Source: Diprion similis (taxonomy: Eukaryota > Arthropoda > Insecta > Hymenoptera > Diprionidae). From it: a stretch of DNA of 64,000 bases. The position numbers and the translations under genes were made by a program. How positions within the stretch are numbered: position 1 is the stretch's first letter; every line of letters begins with the position of its first letter. The notes beneath the pieces were generated by a model. The model was not told the DNA's origin, made no database searches, and saw only the letters and a list, made by a program, of their open reading frames with translations. The DNA lies in contig NC_060114.1 of the NCBI RefSeq assembly GCF_021155765.1, forward strand, positions 21,186,501 through 21,250,500. Reading direction: 5' to 3'. Below are positions 25,901 through 40,900 of this stretch, one piece after another.

Positions 25901-28900
25901 AGAGTGAAATAGATATAGACGACGAAGGTATATTATGTATAGAATATTCAAGTTACACATGACTGCAGGCATACGCTAACATTTTAGAATAAAAAATAGC
26001 TGTTTATATAGGACCACATTGCGATGAGTGCATGGAAACTACCAAAAACCAAGTTATACATACTTATAGTTTCGATATATTATTGTATCAAGCCCGGTGA
26101 GACTATATTCAAAATTCTTTGTCTTCTTTTTTCCATTCGCCTCGACTTTCGATAAGGCCTTGACTACAATTAGTCGTTTGATAAATTATTATTTTTTTAT
26201 AAATCACTATGATCGGTACTGCTGCAAATGTATTTCGTTGTTTTCGGAATAACGATACAAGTTAGTACATTCGGGATCATTTTATTTATACGTTGATTGG
26301 AATTTACGAGATTTTTCCTTTCTCTTCATATTTCAACCATTTTTAATTCAACAATTTCCCCGCTTTTTTTCCGCTGAGTTTAAAATGAATGTACTTTCAA
26401 TTGATCGAACCAACGATCGAGCATTTCAACGTGATTTATACTTCAGGTACAACTTGGTGCGTGAATGAAAAGAAAAAAGTAATAATAACAGTAAGGTAAA
26501 GAAAAAAAAAAGAGGAAAAAAACTAAATAAGGTCGGTAATATAGACGTAAATCATATTGGTATATATAGATAATATGTATATATATACGATAATAATATT
26601 GAAATATATAGATACGTATAACATCATAACCAATCACAGAAGTACCTTTTGGTCGATAGTAAGCAAGCTTCTTTCTACGCTTGGGCTCAGACTGAAACAG
26701 ACATTACATTTAATCCGCGATTAGTGATTTTTTGAATGTCTAGTCGGTCTTCATCATCAACATCATCATCATCACCATCATCATTATAATTATCATCATA
26801 ATTGGATTCGATCTTCCGTTGTAGTTCACTTGTTCGTGCATCTCCCTCTTTTCTTTTCCACGTCGTTTCCACGGTAATTATATAGATTACACTTTTTATA
26901 GAACTTAATAGACAATTTAGAATTTTATTATTCAACTGATCTGGCCTGCATATATATTGTATTATATTAACAAACGTTTTAATCACTCCGTGGCGTGTAT
27001 ACTGTGTAAATAATCCCTATTCAGGCGTATTAAGGTTTGCAAAGTTATCGAGGACCTAAACCACACATGCGCAACTTCACCCAATCACTGGCGTGGATTT
27101 TCTATAAAGGTTGACGATCGTCATTGATTACTATTCACTTTGGTTGTGCGTGGTATTTCTATCATCGATTTTCTTGCATAATCATGTGGAACGCACAAGC
27201 CGCGCTGTGGCCAATTTTTTCCCCGATAAATGGGAGGAGAAGAGATTCGCAAAATATTGTCTAAGTGAAATAATTACAGGTTGATTGATTACCTCGTTGA
27301 ACTTCGTTTCGTCTTTTCATTATAGGTAGATAATTAATGTATACTAACTATTATGTATAATATTGTGTATAAGAAAGATTCCGCGATAATGATATCTGAT
27401 TTAGAAACTAGATCTATATAATCTATGTAATATGTATTATGTATAACATACATACATATACATATAGTAACGAATGACTGCAGTATTAATTATTTATGAT
27501 TATATACCGTGAAAGGTCACTTCTTGTGCTTTACTATTTATCATTACTTACATGATGCCTGCGGGGATGAGCTCAGTTTTGGGTCTATCGCACACTGGAC
27601 ACTAGACAACAATATTATATCAACGGCGAGGGAGGTTGGTGGTTAGTCACAAACAACAAATAATTAAAGAAAACACAAACGATTTTTCAGATCCCGTTGA
27701 CCTTTTTGTTATAATACAATTATAAAAGGCGAGCATGTTTATGATGAAGTATGGATCATTATTCACGTCGGTGATTTCGATGTTAGATGTTTGTTCATTC
27801 AGCTCATAATTTCACATTATTATATATAATAGAATATATACATACATGTATATTTTATCATATCTTACGCATATACGCTAAAAGATATTATAAAACTCAT
27901 GAGAATATTGTTGTTTAGGCTAATCATTTCATTATCGTTGACTACATCCAACTATGTTCTTTTACTTCTTGTCATCTCAAGAAATATACATCCTAGGTGT
28001 ATATATATATATATATATATATAATAAATAATTTGTCTTCAATACTTACAGAAAATAGATATCAGTCATTCTGACTCTAAAAGACTTGACTTTGATATGA
28101 TTTATTTTCATATCGGTTTGAATCTAGGTATAATGCATAATACGTGTACTATGACGAATTAAACATTGCATTCTTGTTTACTAGAATATAGAGATCAGCG
28201 TTATTTCTTCGGAATAATCTGTTCTCCGCATTAATTCATACGTGTATGTTTCAACGCTTGCGCGTCTTATTTGTAATTGATTAATAATAATGTGGATTAA
28301 GAAAAACTCGACATACCGGTCTGAGAGTGCGGAGAGTCAACGCCTCGGTGAGCATCCTCCGGCCGCAAGACGGGCGAGAAGTTCGAAGCACTCGAGACAG
28401 ATACCGTCGGTGCTTTTTCAGTCTTGTTGTCATTTCTTATCAGCTGATGCACAGGCGGGGGGCCTAAATTAAATTCTTTTTAACCAACGTCGACACAAAA
28501 CGAACAGCAGAAAACCAACAGGGTCGATAAAAAAACATATCCGAATCTACTCGATCGATAAATTAAACTTCGATTCGGCCAAGCGAGCCGATCGCATTTA
28601 CCCAAAGATAGGAATTTTTCTCTTTCTCCTTGAATTCCGGACAGAAAAATATTTCAAAATAATAATGATAACAGTAATTACGAGACGAATCGATACTTCG
28701 TGTCACGGAAATATTTTTTCGTCTAACTTTGTGAAGAGTTAGACTAAAATTTGTCCGCAGTGAATGAACTGGGATCTGCTGTATTAATTATAGGTTAGAT
28801 GATATGCAATGAGGTGGAAAAAAGAAGGAAAGAACTGTGTCGCACTTACTGAAGCTAGCCGCAGGTTGTGCATGGTCCGCAGAAGCGGCTGACGGCGGTG

Positions 28901-31900
28901 TGTAGCTGCTGCAGTAGTACGGCGGGTGCTCTATTTTGATCGCGTTTATTTGGGGCTGCATGTCGCTGAGGTCATGTAGTATGGAAGCTGAAACCAGACG
29001 CATGCCATATAGTAACTACAGCCTTGTTTTGTTCATCTTTTGAAAATTACTTGGGTATGCATACATATATATCTGTATAATCTTACACGGGTGTATGTAA
29101 GTATTGCAATGCACGCGAAAAAGAAAACCAGAGCCAACAACAGCAACAACAACAACAACAAACTGTAAATTTGAAAAGTATAGAAATGCGTCTGACAGCT
29201 GAAGAAGCCATGTTATACACAAACGCAATCCACAAGGAAAAAAAACAGAGACTTTTGATAAAATCAAAAGCCTAGATTTGCAAAAATTTTTATACAGGAA
29301 GTACGTCTATATTGTATAATAATGAAGGGTAAATATATGTGTGAATAATGTAGGTTTCATTGTTTCTATTCAAACTTTTCGAAGTTTGAACGTCAAGAAC
29401 TTTTTTTGTATAACCGAACTTCTCATTTCTGCAATGTTTTTTTGTCTTTGGTTTACTTTGCTTTACCAGACCATCGAAAGATATATTTTCTGTACTTTAC
29501 AATATCACGTGTCTGCAACTAACAAATTTCCGACATTGGGATCGATTCAAAAACTAGTTAGATAGCTGTGAACATGGATTTGGACATTTCATGAATTCGG
29601 AAGTAAGAAGTTGGCACAGAGCCTACTAAGCAATTCTTTCACTGTGTCATTACTCTCACAAATTTGGAGCCAATTTAATAACTCCTCGCACAGCAGTGGG
29701 ACGAAAGTGTTTACGAATCAATTTATCACATAAATTTACCAAATCAAAACTGTGGACACGATAAATTGCGTAGCTTTGTTACTAGACAAGAATCGGACTC
29801 ACCGATTATCTTCTTGCACTTTGTCTATCAAATACTTCTTCGTACCTTATTCTCCTCCCATAAAATGAAAATTGGGATGAAAAAATCTTTTACGAGTGCA
29901 TAAAGAAGAAAAAAAAAGTAGGTACGTGCAGAAAAATAAAATCGCTCGTTATTCGCAAAACTGCAGCAACGCCCTGCAGCGAGTGCTGAGGTAAGCTACT
30001 TTAGTCGGTGTGGGTCGAACTATATGGAGTTTCTGAGACCGTGAGCATTGTTCGGTTCTATAAATAAATTTCACGCTGCACACTCTAATATATAGTGGAC
30101 TCATCCGTTATGCATACAAGTGTATCGTACATACGTTACATATAGTTATACACATACATGATACAACATGTATATCGACTGCAATATGCAAGTTTCTTTG
30201 ACGAGTTTTTTTTTTTCCTTCAACGATTGTGAAGCAATCGTAGAAATCATTTCTCATCTCTGTCAAAAATTCGAAAATTGCGTTTCCATAAAAACAATTG
30301 CAAAATATATAAGAATAGAAGAAGAGACAAGCAGCTTAACAGATTCATAAATAGCGGGAAAATTTGAAGTTAGACATTTTTCATTGTGCGTTATTTTTAT
30401 ACATAGAGTAGTATTTGTAAGCGGTAAAAAAAAAAACTAAACTAAAAAGAAAAAAAAAATACAAAGTAAAACAAAACTATTACAAAAAAATAGAAAATGA
30501 ATAAACAAAATTTCCCTTACTAAGATCTTATGCGGTGATAGGATGAGGCGGATATATTTTTAATATTACTATTATCGACTTTGTTGTTGTTGCTGTTCTT
30601 TTTTTTTACCATTAGTTGTCGCCTACCTTTCGAGAGCATCCATAGCTCTTTGGAACTGAAGACACCCGTTGCCAGGATCGTGTCGTTGCAGACGACACCG
30701 TTGTAGAGTTCGTGATAACCACCTGGGAACACACCGAATCCCACGGAAACTAATTATATTACCTCACGTTACTTGTACGATTATAACCAGCCAAAAGTAT
30801 AGGTAATGATAACTGAACAAAATCCACTCGCTGTTTCATGCTAAGCAAAAGAGAGTGATGAAAAAAATGAGACTGCATAATTGCCCATCATCAATATTAT
30901 ATTATCTATGGCTGTGGCTACATGTACTAAATGTAATAGAAAGTAAGCTCAAGTTGTTTTTTTTCACACAAATGATTCTACTTTACCGAGTTATGATTCT
31001 ATTAATGTTACTATTGTTTTTCTTGATATTGCTACTGACATTAATGCTATTATACTTTTTGTTTTTGCTGTTGTTGGTGTTATTATTATATATGAAATTT
31101 TTATAAAAATTCTGAATCACGTTGCGCACTGTATTAGAGGTTTCCGCTGTATTTTTAGCTCTTTCCCGCGCATCATCAAGTGATCATACCTGCCAAGATA
31201 AGATACTTCATTTTTACTCGACGGCAATATTGCTGCACGTGCGACTCGTTCTACTGGTCACGTATGCCGACTTGCGTACGTAAATTTGCGGCAAGAATAA
31301 TTGCTAATAGATAATTTTGTCGATAAAAAAATGTGTACAATGAATTTTTTGTTCAAGCTTGAACATTTCTTTTTCTCTTCATTTTGGGCTATCGTCTTTC
31401 CCCTGTACACAACACTCACAAACAAACAAACAAACAAACAAACACCTTGGTGTGGAAAGGATTTTTTTGTCAATTGACTGCACAATGAAAGCGTAGAAAA
31501 AAGAAATAACAGTGATTTTTTTTTTATTAAATAAAAACAATCAAAAAATGAAAAACGCAGGCCCGCATAAGATCTCAATATTTCCAATCTATACGCGTAC
31601 TAAATATTTTCTTTCTTTGTTTCCTTCTTTCATAATTTTAGCACAACACGCGAAGTATATGTGCATAATATAAGCTAACAGAATAGAAGAAAAGAGATTC
31701 GTGCCAATTATATGAGATACAAAGAAAAAAAAAAAAAAAAAATGTCAATATAACAAAATAAGCGCAGCACATGTAATAGAATTGGAAAAAACGGTCAGAC
31801 TTTTTCTTCTTTGTTAATTCTCGTTTACCTATTACTTCAAATTGTGAAAACTATAATAATTTCGCTGATATACAATACACGTGTACAAGCATTGTTATAC

Positions 31901-34900
31901 ATTGCACATTATATTATTCCATGTTTTATACCTTTTCGTCTCCTTTCTTCGTCTTTGCTACTGTTGCAGATTCCATTGAGAACCTCTGAAAACAAACGAA
32001 GGGAGTGAGAATGAAATTCCGTATAAAAAAAAGCAAAAAACCAGAAACAAAACAAAACTAGAAACCGATTTCAACGGTCAATATACACGTGTCTGCAGTA
32101 ACTGTTTAGAACATATATGCGTATACCCGTTAGGAGTTAATTACATTTACAATCAGAAAGAGCAAAGCCGTTTGGCTATTGGTTTATCGGTAACCTCCAT
32201 CGCGGTGGACGAAAAAGAAAATGGAGCAACGATTTGAATATTCAATCAGCACGCGCGATAATATTGGAATTTTTGATAAAATTTTTGATAAAATGATAGC
32301 AATTTTAATGACAATAATTGATGAACTAGAAACCGAGCTATTAGTATAGCTTTATTTTCGTCGTTGTCACGCATATATCTGTAATGTATGTAAGTGTATA
32401 CATGTATACAACGCATATTGTTTTATATATTGTGACCTTACGCAAATCTCATTACGCAATAGATATTACCAAAATACCCCTAGCCTAGAAGATTCGTTTC
32501 TAAGCTGCAGAGTGCGACGTCGTAAACGATGATGCGCGGGATTGCGGAAAGAAACCCTGGCGGATATACATATATGTATAGTAAGCGCGTAAGCCACACT
32601 GCCATTTTGTTGTTCCGCGTGACCGGCAAAGCACAAAATGGCGTCAAGCCGAGGTGTTCCAATAAGCGGGAAAAGTGCAGAGTTTCAAGACCGTTTATTT
32701 TATAGAACTGCGAACCGGTTGAAATTTTGCAATGGTACTTGGTAATATTTGAGTTGACTGTATACATGGCTGAACTATCCAAGACAACTGTCGTTTTGTA
32801 TATGAAAACGAGACATCGCTTATAAGTTCCTATATATATTATATATATGTATACTATACCTACTAACGACGAAACGCAACTGTTACAGGGCAGTCAGTCC
32901 GCGCTTATTTATTTATAGTCCAGCCAGCAGACATCGTGCGTTACAGCTAGGTATGCCTACTCTGCAGTAAACCGTTTGACTAAGCTCGGCTAAGCTTTAA
33001 GCAAAGTTCACAACGAACAATGGCGATGCAACTATTTTATGACACGCATTATACGACTTGCGAACATTCGCCACGTGTTCCTATACTATAAGTTATAATT
33101 CACGCCAAATCTCAAGGGTTAATTTTTCCGCCATATATTTGCTCATCGCACCAATTCCTTGAGAGAAAACAACAACTGACTGGATTTTTTAAATAATGTT
33201 CGTTGTGAATAACGAATTGGATCATTAATTATCCCAAAAAGATGATATTCCGTCAAATGAGTGCAGAGATTAATTTTACCGACGCTGCAAAATCTCTTTT
33301 ATAATTTGTCATCTTTTTGCGCGTATTGCACTAGTTCGAACATATAAGTTTCAGTTAATGTTGATCGTTTCTAAAGTCTTAACGGCACTTATTATAGTTT
33401 ACCGCCTGTATGATTGAAAAATCCTGTGTTTATCTGATACAGGCATAATTTCCGAACAGCCGTTACGGCATCGCGCCTAGATCAGACGATCCTCCACCAA
33501 GCATCACGGCTGCCGATCTGATTCCTCGAGACAACTGCTCTTATACGTCAACTGTACAGGGTATATCATATCTAAACATTATATACAACGAACTGACAAA
33601 GTATAACTAGGGATCTTGATTTTGACATGATTGTCTAGGTACTCCGAAAGACCGCGGCAAGACCTCCGCCGTAATTATATAACGTGAAAAACAAGAAGTT
33701 TTATGATTAATCAGGGAACAAGATGGCGTACTTAGGGGTATGTAGTACTAGTACCTTTACCGAGCGAGCGAACTTTCTTCTTATATTAAATTAACAAATG
33801 AACGGAAAGGATTCAAAGTTCGATGGTGCATCGTTCTTTCACAGCAGAGTTCAACAAAGCTCCTCATGTCCCAAAAATCGTGAAAAAAATGCGTGGTTTT
33901 TTGTCACGTGTTACTATTCCCACATTTCCCGCATCCGAAGGGTTAATAAAAAGTACATAGTTAAGATACTTAGCGCAATTCCGGAAAGAATAAGGAGTAA
34001 AACGAGCCATCGTAAGACTGTTTTCATGCAATACTGAAGTCGCTAGATGAGAACTAGGAATTACAATGATTTCGCAAATAAAAGATGCTCGATTTTCGGG
34101 ATATGAGTAACTCTCCTGAATTCCGCTAGGAGAGAGTGATGCACCGCCGAAAATCTGAACCCTTCTCGTTCGGTTGTTTATTCAATATAGCAGGAAAAAG
34201 TTGAGTGTGCTCGGTCGGTAAGGGTAGAAGTACTACATACCCTTAATATTTTAAGATTATAACCTGTAAACGCGACAGCGCGTGTGGCTCTTATACAGCT
34301 GTCCTACAGCTAAATCTAGTGAAGGAATGCAGTACGCCGTGTCATTTGTCTCTGAGACGTATATCTCGATGTGGATTCGACCTGAGAGCTAAATATCGCT
34401 GTGCTCATTGCGCAAGTATCATGTCCTCAGCTCTTACTATAGACTAGAGGAATAGAGTATGGGACAGGTGCGTGTCTCGAATACAGTGTAAGTATATATC
34501 CATACACATAATGCACACGTCGAAACTACCGCGTTAATATAGAGCAAAACGATTTTATAGAACTATTTTCAGTATTTAGAACAGTTCAGGATCTAAGAAC
34601 ATTCACTAATTCGTAGCTGCACGGGTTCAGGGTCTACAAAGCTTTGTCCTGAACTATTTTTTCCATGATATGAGACTTCCGCATACTGTTTGACATGGGA
34701 ATGCGCAAGTGTTTACAAGCTAAGTTCAAAGCTGAGCCATTACCATCATGCAACCTTGTATATGTGGAACGAAAAATATATTGTACCACTGGGAATATGA
34801 TGATGAAGATTTAGGTTGCGAAGGAGCTTGTAAAGGTATTCCATTTCTATTTGTTTGTGACAGGAAAAATATTTTGAAGGAGTTGTGCACGGAGATAGGA

Positions 34901-37900
34901 CAAAAATCAATACCGATAAGCAGATTGGAGGATGCAGCATATTGAAAGATATTCAAGAACTATGAAAACACATATAACGATCACTTAACACGTCGTCGTC
35001 ATCATCATTTGTTTTAAGTCTTATATCTTGACTATAATCTACCTACCTTATACATATATGATCAACATCATGAAAATTCCTTTACTCTTAAAATATACAC
35101 AGTGGCACAATAATCTAAACCCAGACATGTTTCAAGGCTACGATACTGCAGAGATCCGCGTCTTACCCCATGATCATATTATGAAGAAACTTTGTGTACA
35201 CATTGTGTATATAATATACGTATATAAACATATACATCATCGTCGAAGCGATTACACTTGTGTTATATATAAGTGAGTGTGAACTTGGTCGTTGTTTTTT
35301 ATCCGTTTATGCAAAAACAAAAAAAAAAAAATTATCTTTCGTAGTAGGAAACTGATCGGCGAAGACGAACAAATAAATAGTAGCAAGAAAAATGTGAGAC
35401 TGTTAAGTTGGATGGATAAATAGAGAATCTACCACCTACGGATACGTAATATTGGGCTACTCTAAAGCTACATAAGTTTATATATGTATACACACAAGAA
35501 TCAACTATGCAGTGTGTAGAAGTTATAAGATCAGAATGGGATACTGGAGGAAATGCCTAACCTACCCCATGTCTTGGCAACGAAGCGTTTGATTTTATTC
35601 TGTGTCATTTTTCTTTCTCTCCTTCTCAAGTATATATCTATAGTTTGTATACTTTTTTCACTAGTTTTTCCTTCTCACTCCCGCACATTTGATCTTGTTA
35701 GCAGTGCGGCAGGCGCGGCCAATTTTTGCGTCAACCGATTGTAAACATTACGAAAATTGCTGCCAAGCCGGTCGCTCTAGACACTCGCCAACCTAAGACG
35801 GCATCCAGAGCCAATTGCACTACGTGTACACTCTAGTTATCCAGTTTATGTATGTAGTCTGATACACATATAACACTTTCCACTCATGCGGATAGTCATT
35901 TTTGTTTAATACCTTGACGTTTGTCTCATTGACATTGACAGGAAAAATGTTATTCATTCACGTCTATACCGAGATTGACAAAAATTTCGAGAAATAAAAA
36001 AAAAAAATTCTTCAGCAACTTTCAGGGCTTGAAACAAGACGAATTTCTTATTTCTAAATCCTTTGAAAGGCTCAGGAAATATAGATTACTATACTAGCAC
36101 ATTTCTCGGGAAGCTAGTCTTTGTAATTGAGAACCAGAGACGTAAGAAAAAAAGAGATTAAAACTGTTTTCTTCCGCATAGACAGCGTGGTGTAGCTCTT
36201 ATATCCTGCTAATACTCAACGGTAGCGAAGTTGACGAATTGGCAAGGTTATAAACGTTGAAAAGTATAGGTATAATATACGGACTGTGTACATCTACTTT
36301 GAAACCAATGAAATTAATGAATGAACTGGTACATGGAAGGGATTCTTGGCGAACGAATGGGACACGGGCCTCGCACCCGCACTAACGTGTTCAGCCAAAG
36401 ACACGAAAGTCTCAACGATACCTGCTTGTGTATACGTAGGTATACAGGCAGAGAGATATTGGTATTATTCGTTGGAAAATAATATAAAATGAAACTGGAA
36501 AAGAAAAGAAAAGAATGCAGCTAAACCGTGGTTATGCTGCACATGTATGCATTTCTATCTCGTATACACGAGTCACTTTACATTGAAAGGGTTATTACTG
36601 TATTGATGAATCATTGACACTTGAGAAATCGCGCTTGAGGAGGTATAAGACAATGATTGGCGAATATATAATTGTCGTTGCAGCTTACCGTGGCTGGTGA
36701 TGAAGTTAGCCAAGTAAAGGTCTAACTCTCGGACGGAGACATTGATGTGATAAGGATTAACGCATAGGCCGGGCTGGGCGCATTCCGCTGTCTTCTCTAA
36801 TCTCTCGCCATCCGTCGACTCGAGGGGAATCGCCTTGAATAGTATCACCATTACCAAATCCAACCGCCAGACCTGTGCGGCAGAAGGTTCGTCACGGATG
36901 AGCATTTGTCTTATGCTCGGAGCTTTGCAGCAAGAAAATGATGGTACGAGAAAAAAAAAAAAAAAAGTAGAAAATGCATAAGAAAGTCACCTTGTCCGCC
37001 TGGCGGAGGCAGTCGATCCGACGCATTTTGCCCTTTTGATCAGGGTTGCTGAGGACGCACATGGCTGGCCGCTTTCCGGTTATACTAAGAACAAAATCCT
37101 CTCGGTATTCCTGCGTTATGTCCTTTCTTAATTTTCCCAACAATCTCGAGGCCCATTTCTGTTTTACTTCTAATTTTTCATTCTGTAACAGAAAATCACA
37201 AGAAAACTTAAGCGCGGGAATATAATGTCGGTCGTAAGAGAAATTCTCCTCTTCATTATCGCATTTAATAGGTATACAGTTCGTACAGGTATGTATGTAC
37301 ATTTCTTTATTTATTTTTTTTTTCTTTCCTCGATGCTTCGAATGAAAATATGCGATTCACGCAGCCTGGGAACAGTCTCCGCACTCGGAATAGCAATTCG
37401 CGTTAAGAAACACGCATTGACAGTGAGCGGAATGCGTCGACGCGTTTGATACCGCAGAAACGTGCAGAACGCAATACCTACGGCAGCAATGACGTGAAAT
37501 TACTCAAAAATTCAAACCGTTAAGGGAAGAGAAAATCGTGTATTCGGTCAATGAAACACGCACGTTCGACTTCTCATACCTATTTTAATCCACTTAACTA
37601 TGTAATGACAGAACAAAATTCTAGTTAATAATAAAAAAAAGAATATCCGTCTGCTTTGCATCCATCTTCTACAGCCACGCCACTGCATGAAGGTAATCGG
37701 ACGCGTGTTGAGATACCTGCTCCTTGATTGCATACACGATTCGCAGTGCGTAAGCCCGATTAGGTATTCCGTGCGGATACTAAAGGATCGGCAACGTGCG
37801 GAGTCAAAGACGCTTTGACATGTGTCCTTCTCTGATATACATGCAGCTGCTATATAGGCGTGGCGTCCGTTAGCTCAAGTCGAGTTTCCTGGATTTTTTT

Positions 37901-40900
37901 TTCATGCATCGCGGTTCTGCAGTTTCTGTTCTATTTTTTGCTGTCATTCCTTTTTAAAACTATTGGAAATCGTCCTCATGACGTCAGAGCCTGGTTGTCG
38001 GCGCCATTTTATCATCGGATGACCTAAGTTCGTAATTTTAATGGAGGCAAATCGTAATTCTCGAGGTTTCAAATTCCTCGTGCCACTCAAATTATTGAAA
38101 CATAATCAATAATATACATATTCTACTAATCATACGCGAAAAAACACGGTCAACGGTCCATCAGATGACGGAGTACAAAGTGACAATCTCAATATTATAT
38201 GTTGTACAGCTAATTCATACAGATGCGCAGACGCATTTGCATTACCAACTTCATTATTCGAATTCTCTGGGGCTACAGAATTCGGCAACGATTGTAGCTA
38301 CATCTTTTATGAAATAATTTCACCTGGAATTTTACTTTCGGTTAGATTTTAAGTAAATTCGAACTGAGGCTAAATACCTATTCTGATTTTAGGGCATTGA
38401 TCAGGGATTATAATCTCGTATCACTGATTTCGGTGAGGATCTAGGGAATATTCGAGCGACTAGTCACCCTTGAACAGGTAAATTTTCGACACATATATCG
38501 AAAGACGCAGATTTTCGCATGTATACACATAATATCATATAAATATATTGTATATTCCTGCAGTAAAAAGTAAAAATTAATCACAGCGAGATGTAACGCG
38601 GAATAACCAACGGATAGCGAATTACGTCTAGCTAGGGAAATCGAGATAACCAAGGAAGTGGAAATAAAGTGGGAGGTAGGTGAAGCGAGTATAGGTGTAC
38701 ATGGACGATCGGCCCAGCAGAGCGATCCGAACGCAACAGCTGCTCGCAATTTATTTTGGATATCGTCCGCACGGTCCTGCTTACTTACTCTCCGCGAATA
38801 TACGTATACATATATATACATATACACATGCGTATACCTGTATACGCGTATATGTGTATATGTACATTAGCTGCGTATACACGCACACACACATCTATAT
38901 GTATACACAGTTTGCCTCGGTATTGAATGTACGGCTATATGTGCGTGTATGAGAGGCTTGCAACTTCCCCACTCTTCCGAGCTCTCAGGCTATTTTAGAC
39001 AGCGGAAAATAAAGAGCAGCTTGCATTTTTAGACTAACGACGGCGACGGTCAGCTAAAGCAGTATAATCTACTAGACTTATCCTAAAACCACGGGGACCT
39101 GTAATATAATGTATGTAAAGTATACACCGTTTCCCTTCACCAAATCCCGGAAGAATTTACAGATTTTACTCAGTCATGTATTGTACATATTACAGTTTAT
39201 TTATATCTACAACTAGCACAAATATCGGCGCTGAGCTGGTCTGTGCAATTTTTACTCAAATTTTCTTCTCTTGTTTCCATACTTCTTCATTTTGGTTTCT
39301 AGCTACTTTTCAGGTTACGTCATACTGCCTAGACTTGTGCGAGTTACTCTGGTCGGAATATGGAACATCCATTCTTTGCATTCAATGTTCAAGTCGGAGA
39401 TGATCACCAATACTGAACTGTACAGGTGTGTGCAATTAAGTTTTAAAATAAAACTAATAAAGCTACGACAACCCGTTAAAGTAGAATTTGTCGTATTCTG
39501 TAGACTCTTAATTTGTGCCAAATACTGCACAGATATAATACACCACATAATACGATATATAATTAGTATAATACTCGGAAAGTTTTCACAGAAAGAGAAA
39601 ATCCACGACTGCTGCAATGCCGGCGAATGGGTAAAGTTTAATATTTATATTCAATTAGAAAGAACTCAATTCTAGCCGGCGCCATTATTATGCAGCGAAT
39701 TGTCGTAGGCGGCCATCTTGGTACGTCTATGTGCACGCGGAGGGTTGCAGCCGTTAAAGCGCTGTTCTCTAATTTAGATAACACCGCATTTCTTCCATTC
39801 CTTAGTTATCAAACTTGAAATTATTAAATATTCACACCATGTTTGTATAACGATGCAATTGTTACAATAATCCGTGTAACTTATATAGGGTGCATTCCGA
39901 AATTAGCTGGCAGCGCTAAAAATTCCCTGGGACAGAGGCAGAGCTACTCACCAACTCGGAAGCGCAAAAGAGATAAAAGATTGTTGACAGCACTGGGACC
40001 TAATATCGGAACGCACCCATAATACTTCGTTTATAATATTACACTGCAGCGCGAGATGGTTTGCGGAACGCTACATTGCAGCCACGTCTAAGATGTGCTT
40101 GAATGTTCACCTATAAGATATGGGGATAAATGTATAGTGCATTATGCCGAAGCGACGTCGTCGTCGTCGTCGTCGCGGGTCGCATGCAATGTAAACGCGC
40201 AAGCGAAGTAAACTGGCGGAGGTGGTACGTGAGGCGAATAAATAAATTCGAGTGGCTGCCGCAGGTATGCAAAGGAGTTGCAGTCGGGAAAACCACAGCT
40301 GCATCTTAATCGATCAGAATAATCCGGTATAGAAACATGACGCGTTCACGCAACATACGCGCTGCACACGCGATTATACATGTGCCAATGCATTTCTCGT
40401 GATCTCCGGCATTATAAATACATCTAATTACACGCATAACCTATCCGTCTACTAATACCTGTCCATATCGTCGCAAGCGCAGTGCAAAGTGTTTACGAAG
40501 GTTTTCTTATCAGACCTCCGATTGATCGGATTGGATTAGTACTCTTCCGTTTGAATAATGCAATATTGCTGTAAACATGGTTATTCTTTTAGATTATACT
40601 GATTCATTTAGTCCTTCGTTGGGTTAGGACTTGTGTTAATATCAGGTTGGGTAGGATAAGTTATTCCTTCATTGAAAATAAATAAGTTTTGATCATTGTC
40701 AACTGTTCCCTTACATATGTGAACGACGAATATTCACATCCTACTACATACATGACATGGATTGTACCAACGTACAAAAAATTTACAAATGCCTTTTTTT
40801 TTATTTTAAACCATTATAAGGTATAGGCCTTATAGGCCATGTCCCATAGCACAAATGCCTTGACCTTCCGGTCAACATGTTTTCGGTCCGAAAGACAATG

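Larger units (their letters stand above)
22316..28316 (-). other. NfI intron 7 (about 6 kb)
   Basis: AT-rich intron sequence between exons 7 and 8. It holds the two candidate small exons, a mariner-like MITE near 25.6 kb, GTCT/GACA simple repeats near 23.7-23.9 kb and several TA tracts. No other protein-coding segment was recognised. Confidence 0.75.
30723..36688 (-). other. NfI intron 4 (about 6 kb)
   Basis: Between exons 4 and 5. It contains an AAAC microsatellite near 31.4 kb and a 508 bp long-TIR element at 33.7-34.2 kb. The rest is unremarkable AT-rich intron with no recognised exon. Confidence 0.75.

Noticed and set aside
27552..27594. Longer 43 nt version of the micro-exon (acceptor TGTCCAG)
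   Set aside because: With the 46 nt candidate exon it would enter exon 8 in the wrong phase and reach a stop within a few codons.
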